Below are positions 56,077 to 64,000 of a stretch of DNA of 64,000 nucleotides, in pieces. The stretch's first letter is position 1. Every line of letters begins with the position of its first letter. The notes under the pieces are model-generated. The model ran no database searches, had not been told where the DNA came from, and worked only from the letters and a program-made list of their open reading frames with translations. Origin of the DNA: Oscheius tipulae (lineage: Eukaryota > Nematoda > Chromadorea > Rhabditida > Rhabditidae); contig JASJZH010000005.1 of the NCBI GenBank assembly GCA_037178975.1, positions 3,658,001 to 3,722,000 of the forward strand, given 5' to 3'. The position numbers and the translations under genes were made by a program.

Positions 56077-59000
56077 ATGCAAACCCAACACCTGGAGCAG
56101 AAAATAAAGTGGGCTTTTTCCTTTGCTTTCAAGTACGCAACTTTAGATCAATCTTGCAAGGGAACTTCGTCCAGAAGATTGCTGCTTTCGATGAGCTAAT
56201 TCAGTCCCTGAGCCGTCGTCAGGAGTTTCCTGAGATGTCCAATGAAGAGTTCCGTCGATTCATCAAGGAGAAGGAAGTCGTGGAAAGCCTCTTCAAAGAC
56301 AATCTGCATCATATGGCCTACGTCGACCGTCTCTTACGCACAATGCTGCTTCTCCTGGAAAGAGGACTGGTCGACAAATGTATGTTGAATATAATCTGGG
56401 AACAGCAGCTGGACAAACACGACGTCATTGTGAGGAATGTCATTCACCTCATTTCCAAGATGGCTGTCCGTTTTTCCGACGAACTGATTGCTGCCTTGTT
56501 CAAGAAGCTCGAGGTGGTTTTCTCACCACGTAATTAACCCTGCTTTCAGAGATCCTGGACCGACGGCGACGAGAAAATCCGGGACCGGGTACTGCTCCTT
56601 ATGTGTCGTCTAGGCGCAGAACTCGGGTCGATCTCCATCGGAGACAGGAGCAACATTATCCGCGAGATCGTCGCTATCCTTTGGCGATGGTCCTGTGACG
56701 CCTCTGACGGTTTCCGAGACAAGGTTTCTTGATTTGAAACGTTGAAATCAAATTTGTTTAGGCGTACAATGTGATCCTTGAAATTTTCCAAGAGTGTCCG
56801 GGACCGCAAGCATCGGACTTCTCCCTTCTGGAGGATCAAGCTATGCAGATTGCCGATTGTTGTCTAGACCAAAACTACAACCTTGCCGACAATAGCCCCA
56901 TCGCTTCGAGCCTTATTCTTCTCAAACATTTGATTTGCCTTGTTCCGAAAGAGAAAGGATATAGGTTCGGTGATTCCCTAACTTGTTTAAACGTAATTAC
57001 AGGCAAGAATTGATTCGGAAATTGGATGCCAGATTCACCCACGATGATACGATGCTGCTAGATGAAAACATTATGTTTACGTTCGGCAAAAAGATAGCCG
57101 AAAATATTTGCGACTGGATCGCTCAAGTATCGCCTAAGGTTAGTCTTTGTACCGTCTTTATGGAATACTGAAGCTTCAGATTGGAGATGCATCAGATGAC
57201 GCTATGAACACCGACTCATCTTCGGCCGAATCCGACGATCCAGACGATCTCATTGTGCTGAATCTGCGAAAGCGGCTCGAGTTCCTGCTCTTCATCGTAA
57301 TTGAAGGACGTCGTGTCTACAGGGACCATTTTAATCTGTTCGAATATCTCTGGGTGAGCATCTTCGCCTTTGCAAAATGTCGATTTTAGATGCCTACGTT
57401 GTGGAGAAGAATGATCAAAGGAGCCTCTCACACTCTGCAAACCATCGGATTTCGATTTTTCCGAGATCTAGTGGCTATCGTTCTGGACTGTAACACTTTC
57501 GACAGCAATTTCTATAAGGCTCATCGCACGTTTTTCAACGGTGAGATTACTTTTTTTGGAAAGCAGACCACCTTCAGATTGTGTGCTAACTTTCCCGGCA
57601 GAAAATCTAACTCAGAGCGGCTTCAAATGCTTTTCCATGTACCTGAAGTTCGTCAACATATCGAAGGGCATTCTCGAATACACGCCGTCAATGGATTTGG
57701 AAGACGATGAGCAGAAGTCCGTTCTACGCGATTCTGAATTTGAGGTTTTGACCTTCGCATCTCCTCTATTCTCTTTTGCAGGGCGAGGAATATTTGTGTC
57801 GGGTTATTATGTACGCTCAAGATGCCCTACAGAAGGACGCCTCAAATCTGCTCGAACAGATGTACTCCTCATATAGAAAACAGGAAGCCAGTGAAGAGCC
57901 CGATAAAACCATTGTTAACAAATGGTACACTCCAGTTTTCATAGCTGAGCAATTTCAAAATTTAGTGTCAAATGGTTACGGAAAGTAGATCGAGAGAGAC
58001 GAACAATACCGAAAGAGGAGGGAAGTCGCATGATGAAAAATGTCCTTCAATCCATTCTCGAAGTCGTCGAAAAGAACGAGAAAGACGTCAATCTTGTGAT
58101 ACGAGAACGCCCCATTCTCCGTCGTTCCATCGCTCTTCATGGATTCAAAAGTGGACTGGCCTTCAAATGTATTTTTCTTGCCTTTTGCTAGTTTCTCCCT
58201 TTTTCAGTCGAAGATATCCAAGCGCTGTTCCATACTACACTCGTTCCTAAACACTTCAATGAGCCCTGGGAAATCTCTCTCAACGACAACATGCTGCTCT
58301 TCGAAGTGATCCAAATAGCTTGTCGGATGCTAAACAACCAGGGAGCAGACGTCACACCTTATCCGTTGACCATATTCAAGAGGATCCCTCCACTTTTCCA
58401 AGTGACCAAACTTGATAAAAACGATTGGGGGTCTACAATCAAGGAGCTGGATATTTTCGAGGGAGGAACACTGATCGCCAGACTGGACCGAACCAAACTA
58501 GCCACCAACCCAGAATTAGATAGAGAGTTAGTTGTACCTGTTGTGCTTGTTACGATCAATATGTTTTAGGTACCAGAATCTAGTAAACTTCAACCGTTGT
58601 CGCCGGAAAGAAAAGAGCCTTCTCTCGTATCAGCTCGCCGAACATTCCGATTTCGTCGAGAGGCTTCTCGAACTAGCAGATGAGAGTGAGCTGCTCGCGA
58701 ACAGCTATCAGCTTCTCGCTGCTCTTCCTATCAAGAGAAAAATTGGACTTTCCTACCAAAGTAAACCTTTCCGACTTCGAGCTAACCGCCTTTGTTCCAG
58801 AAGATTATACAGCCTTCCTCACAGCAATTCACGATCAACCGTCTGTTTCGATCCGCCTCTACCTGCTTCTCTATCTATTTGAGTGCCTTATGCCATCTAC
58901 AAGTCCCGAGACAAAGAATAACAGCCAAGCTTTGAGACTCTTCTACGAAGCCCATGGACTCGCGTCTCTTCTCAAGCTGTTCTCTCGTCTCTCCGATGCT

Positions 59001-62000
59001 ACAGAGCAGAAGCTCGAATACGAGATGTTTAGTGGCGATATCCTCTTCCGTCTAGTGCCTGGCCTCTTCCAAATATATATGGCTGCTGTCGAAAATAGAT
59101 GCGCAGACGCGATGGAATATAAATTCTGGATCAAGCTGGATCCGTTTTTGGAAGGAGCGAGCAAGATGTTCTCGTCGACTACGGCCTTGCCAGAAGTCGA
59201 ATACGATCTGAACATTCTACTCTCCATAGTCAGAGTGAGCTCCTCATTGTTGTTCATATTAGCGCGTTATTTAGGCTGGCTCCAAGTTCCTTTCCAACTC
59301 CAACGGAAATCTCTTCTACTCGGCGGTTCTCGAAATGCGATGTGGCGATGATGATGAGGGACCACTTGACGAAGACGATGACCCGGCAGAGGATCAGGCC
59401 GATCATATGGTTTTCGCCTGTGTCCGGCTACTGGCCCTTCTCTGCGTCAACAATCCAGAAAGAGGTCAAGAGCTTCTGCAAACTACCGAGTTTCACAAGT
59501 TTCTCGTTGATTGCTGCAACAGCGACAGGTAAATTCATTTTTGTGTTATTTGTGAAGTAGTCAAGTTGTACCACAGTTCTGTTGTCTTCGTGTTCTTATC
59601 ATCTTTGAATATTATCAGTTACAGCGGAAATGACTACGGCAGCTTGATCCCCACTCTCTTCTATGTTATTGAGCGATACATGCACACGGACAACCTTATC
59701 GAGGGTATGGTGGATTACATGTTCGGTCAGGTGCACAATGGAACTAACACTTTCTGGGAAGTCCTTACAAGGTAACCTGGTTTTTCTATCCGTTTCAACC
59801 TTTTTCAGCTTGATAGAGAGATTCTATATACATCATGAAAGGCCGTTGAAAAAGATAGCGGAATACACAAAGGAGACCGTTCAATGGCTGGTCGGAGCAC
59901 AGGTTATTGCTGTCCTTCTTCCCTCCATGTCTCGTTTTTCAGATGGAAACTGAAGCCACTCTCTCAGGATATGGCAACCAGCATGTGCTTGCGGGCTATC
60001 TAAAATTGGCCGTAGTTCTCCTGTCTCATCAGTCAGATGAAGTTAAGAATGAGATTGGATGCGAGCAAAACCTGATTGAGAGGCTGTTTTACAAGTTCCT
60101 TATTCCATCGAGCAAAGAATTTTACGACATGAAATGCAAGGGAAACGGCATGGTTCGTTCACAAACAACACAAGAAGCATCTCGAGGCGGTGCGGCAGTT
60201 CCTCGGTATGTACTGTATTAGGCTTCAGTATATTCGATTTCAGATCAACAAGCTGTATGCTGTTCTCTCGAGCTGTAGCTGTCTGTACGAGCGAAGAGAG
60301 TCAATTATTAGCCTATAAACTTCTTGTGACCCTCGCCAGTCATCAGGAATGTCTCTGCAAAATCATCTTCACAATCAAAACTCTCTTCTACAAAGATAGA
60401 GAAACGCTGATCCCATGGGGCTACCAGCCAGAAGTGAATATACGACAGCCGGGCAACTTCGTAGGTCTAAAAAATGGCGGAGCCACCTGCTACATGAATT
60501 CCATTCTGCAACAGGTCCGAATTTTTTTTTCAAAAACCTCCATTTTTCAGCTTTTCATGATTCCCGAAATACGAGACCCGTTGCTAAACGTAGTTGTGCC
60601 CGAAGAGCTAAAAGAAGACGATGCCTATCAAATCAAAATCGTCTCTGCTCTTCAGTCTGTCTTCGCGAATCTTGCCTGTTCGGAGTTACAAGCGTACACT
60701 CCTGACGAATTCTGGACAATTTTTAAACTGAACGAACAAATCGTGAACGTGCACGAACAACAGGACGCCTACGAGTTTTATAACAATATCGTGGATCTTA
60801 TCGATGACGGAATGGACAAGCTCGGCGCCGAAAAGATTGGTACCAATGTGTTCGGAGGGAAATTCGCCGATGAAAAGATATGTATTGATTGTCCACACAG
60901 GTCCACTCTCGTCATTTCCCCAGCACATTCGTTTTCAGATACACACGAGAGGAGCCATTCACATCAATCTCAATCGACGTCCGTTCGCATAACAACATAA
61001 TTGACTCGTTGAATGAATTCGTCCGCGGAGATGTACTCGAAAATGACAACGCTTATCATTGCGAGCAGTGCGACAAAAAAGTTTGTTGGTCTTTTTGCAC
61101 GAAGTAGCGCCTGATTATAGGTACGAGCGGAGAAGCGAATGACAATCAAAAACCTTCCTGACAATCTTGTTGTGCAACTGAAGAGATTCGAGTTCGATTG
61201 GGATCGAAATGAGCCAGTGAAGTTCAACGATTACTTCGAATTCCCGTTCCAAATCGACATGAAGCCGTATACTACCGATGCGATGAATTCGAGAGACGAC
61301 CAAGAGGCAGGAACGACAACCGCAAAAAGTACAAAATGTTCAATATGTCTGTATTACTCTGTTTTCAGATTTCCAAGACTGCGACGTTAAACTATACCGC
61401 CTGAAAGGAGTCGTCGTCCATTCAGGACATGCTACTGGAGGACATTACTTCTCGTATATTCGATCCGAAGACAACACATGGCACAAGTTCGACGACACGG
61501 ATGTGACAATCTACCCTTGTGATCCACAAGATGTCAAGTGCAAATGGTTCGGAGAAGATCCTAACAGCAGTATGGACTACAATCCTCGAAGGAGACGAGT
61601 ATGGTGGAACGCTTTCGTTTTGTTCTACGAGAAGGTACTTTTTCTTCCTATCCAAATATTTTCTGGTTTAGATGTCTCCAATAGCGCCGATCAACAAGAC
61701 GATCATCACTCCTCTAACCGTTGTTCCTGGAGTGCCTCTTTCTCTTCCGCTCACAGTCGATCCGAATGTTCCAAATGTGGACATCTCTCGTAGAAGTAGC
61801 ACTACGTCTCCTGTAACTCGGCTCCACACGCGATTCTCTAGCATGTCTCTCAGTAAGAACTTCATGCGTATCAGTTTTATGCTCTTACAGGAGGTCGACC
61901 ACGCTATATCCCTCCGAGGTTGGAAGTTCGAGTGAGAGAAACGAATATGCGTGTCATGCACGAGCGGAACGAGTTCTCTTATCCGTTCTGCGTATTCATC

Positions 62001-63164
62001 CATGAACTCGGCGCAACCCATGCTCATAAAATTGTAACTGACTCTTTTTTGCCTGTAAAATATAAGTAATTCAGAACAGTTCGTACATCGCAAAGAAGTT
62101 AGTTGACGTGGTGAGCATGTTCACGTTCTATACACTGGTCCGATCGGCTCCAATCTGTCGACGAGACATGACGGCGTTCAATAAGGATAATATGGTCGAT
62201 GTGCTCGTCAGACTGCTGCACTGGAAATCTGCCCGTATATGGTTCATTAACAACATTGTGCTCAATGAGACGCTGTCTAGAGGCTATCTAACACATTTAG
62301 CCACGGTCTCGGATGATGTGGTAAGCGCCAATTCTTCCTTTTCAAGCATATTTCCAGAAGTTCATCTATGTGAAATGCTTGGTGCATCTTATTCATCTTT
62401 GCGTGAAAGGTCAAGACATCGTTTTTGACTTGATGACAGGTGTGTACTTCTTGTTTCGCTGACAAATCCAATTTAAGATCCTACGCCGTTTTTGAAGGCT
62501 CTGCTCAACAAACGTCGCTCGAGCGAGCCCTTTGTGGTGGATCTTCTTCTCGAATCGCTAGTCGTTTTGTTCCGTGAAGAGAAGAGTAAGGAGCTTGCAG
62601 ATCTTCTCTTCCATGTCTACAAACCAGCTCTGGTATGTTTTCGGTTTCTGACTTCAATATGCTTCTTCATACTGGCAACTTCTTGAAAGCCGTATCTTAT
62701 GAGGATCGTCAGAATTATGAAGGACAAGCCGACGTATTGCAGCGCATTTTGTTGATCGGCACTGGAGCTCAAGACTTCATGGACGATGGTAGCAGTGACA
62801 GCTCAGAAGTACATGACTGGTTTTATTCATTTTCACAACTATTTACAGTCACTGAAAATGGAAGAAGACTTGGCTGAGAGCGGCGATGATCAACCACTGG
62901 ATTTGACCACTTCTCAAAGTTCCGTGACGACTCCCATGCTTGCTGAAAAACGCATCCTTCTACCCGAAGACTCGAACCCTCCAAACGAGCCGAAAAGGTC
63001 GCGTCTCAGCGAGAATGGAGGTATGTTTTTTGTTTGAGCAACTCATATCTTCTCCCTCAGAAGAAGATCCGGATCGTCTGTTGCTATCATTGCTCCCTTC
63101 ATGCACCAGTACTGACGATTGCAAGTCAATGGAGACGTCTCAGCCAGATAATAGCCAAGCATAA
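56077..63164 (+). CDS. USP9X / fat facets-like ubiquitin C-terminal hydrolase
   Basis: A deubiquitinase that should remove ubiquitin from endocytic, signalling and centrosomal substrates. About 40 small exons give close to 1,900 residues. The first half is helical (for example [20 protein letters not shown] and [20 protein letters not shown]), as in USP9X. The catalytic domain starts near 60420: Cys box [45 protein letters not shown], two CxxC pairs (CIDC, CEQC), [10 protein letters not shown], and His box [16 protein letters not shown] with DDTDVT. All triad residues are present. The C-terminal region is helical, ending with an acidic, Ser-rich tail (stop 63162). The ATG at 56077 follows TTTTTCAGTGCG, a possible trans-splice acceptor. 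USP9X proper is longer, so upstream exons could be missing. Confidence 0.88.
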
Positions 63165-63634
63165 TCAGAATACTCCCTATTTATTAGCCCTTGACCCCAA
63201 TATTTAGTCCCTTCCGTCTTATTCCCATACCGGTCCATACCTGTTGATCTACCATCTCGGTTACTCTAGTCTATTTCAAGCACCCAGTGCGTTCCTTCCC
63301 GACAAAACGTGTAGCCCCGCGGGTCATTTCTGTTTGTATCATATCTGTTTTCTATTAACTTTCTCCGATATATGTCGTGAATTGTCTTGCCCGGGAAAAT
63401 CTAAGACTGGTCATGCTCCCTTCCCTCGGTTTATTTTTGTTTTTATGAGGGAAATGCGGGTTTCCGTATAAAACAGGTGTTTCTTCTTTTAAGCTTTAAT
63501 TGACTGCGAAGACCTGTAAATAACCGTATAAACAGTTCTTCTAATTGTTCTTGTTGCTTTTAGGGGTTAGTTCTACATCAATATCTTGCAGAGTAATCAT
63601 CGTTTTCTCCTCAAACACTTGTGATTTTCTTCAA
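63165..63634. other. Intergenic between USP and THUMPD1-like genes
   Basis: Same-strand gap of 470 bp. A short open frame at 63244-63471 has no splice context and is likely 3' UTR of the deubiquitinase gene. Nothing else was recognised. Confidence 0.4.
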
Positions 63635-64000
63635 ATGGCTGATCGAAAACGCAAGCATGCTTGGAATAATTAGTAAGCCTTCCGTTCTCACCGAAGTAGT
63701 CGAATTTTAGCACTAAACAAAAGTCGGTCGAGGGCGGAATCAGTGGATTGTTCATCACGTGTGAAGGACAGGAGAAAAGAGCTTTGGCTGAGGCTTATAA
63801 CCTCATTGACGAAGTATTGGGAGAGCCGCCGGGACACCGTACGTTTTACTTATAAGAACAGTTATCCTCGTGTCGATGTCAGAAAGACTTTCTTTTTGGT
63901 GAGAACAGTAGCCATTTTTGTTGTCTTGTTTAGTTTGGCGGCTTTTTTCCTTTTGATCATTGAAGCTAATCTCGAACTGAACTCGTTGTTCAGACATCTA
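63635..64000 (+). CDS. THUMPD1/Tan1-like protein, partial at the window edge
   Basis: The ATG at 63635 opens MADRKRKHAWNNY, then a 38-bp intron, then TKQKSVEGGISGLFITCEGQ and EKRALAEAYNLIDEVLGE. A basic start followed by a G(L/F)xITC segment and an ExKxxxEAYNLI helix is typical of THUMPD1, the THUMP-domain partner of the NAT10 acetyltransferase for tRNA ac4C. Only the N-terminal 65 or so residues can be read; the following exon near 63885 is uncertain and the THUMP domain lies beyond the edge. Confidence 0.6.

Overview
This is eukaryotic DNA, most likely from a rhabditid-type nematode. Genes are split by very short introns, mostly about 30-45 bp, with GT(A/G)AG donors and TTTCAG-like acceptors, and acceptor-like AG sites often lie a few bases upstream of start codons, as expected with spliced-leader trans-splicing. 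The species cannot be named from the sequence.

Layout. 0-6.2 kb: an ER-retained two-domain FKBP prolyl isomerase (minus), a long gene-poor stretch, and two small unassigned genes. 6.9-12.9 kb: two tandem UDP-glycosyltransferases (minus) flanked by mariner remnants. 13-44.5 kb: a dense, rapidly rearranging cluster of kinase-fold genes. 44.9-47.4 kb: a divergent pair, one predicted secreted protein and one acidic protein with an SH3-like end. 48.4-50 kb: beta-tubulin. 50.5-51.6 kb: a decayed LTR-element env and its 3' LTR. 51.8-54.2 kb: an SLC2-like sugar transporter converging on a small two-helix membrane protein. 55.3 kb: a hAT-type MITE. 56-63.2 kb: a large USP9X/fat-facets-like deubiquitinase. 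63.6 kb to the edge: the start of a THUMPD1-like gene.

The kinase cluster is the unusual part. Its unit is a gene pair on one strand: an upstream gene coding a single degenerate kinase domain after an acidic, Ser-rich N-terminus (K1/K4 class), followed about 100-135 bp later by a gene coding a pseudokinase domain plus a second kinase-like domain (K2/K3 class). In the second domain the HRD Asp and beta-3 Lys are kept, but DFG reads NFG. The arrangement recurs five times (K1+psiK2, K1'+K2, psiK1+K2 exon 1, psiK1''+K2', psiK4+K3b), with a sixth copy rearranged by inversion. Spacing and AG sites before the downstream ATG suggest two-gene operons. Copies range from nearly identical, introns included, to chimeric, deleted or transposon-broken. 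An intact Tc1-like element and a mariner-type MITE sit inside two copies at recognisable TA sites. A small Cys-rich gene is also triplicated beside the array.

I infer a fast-evolving, birth-and-death family of secreted-signal-free, probably cytosolic pseudokinases. Its pathway is unknown. Exon models were read by eye from splice sites and paralogue comparison, so boundaries are provisional where stated.
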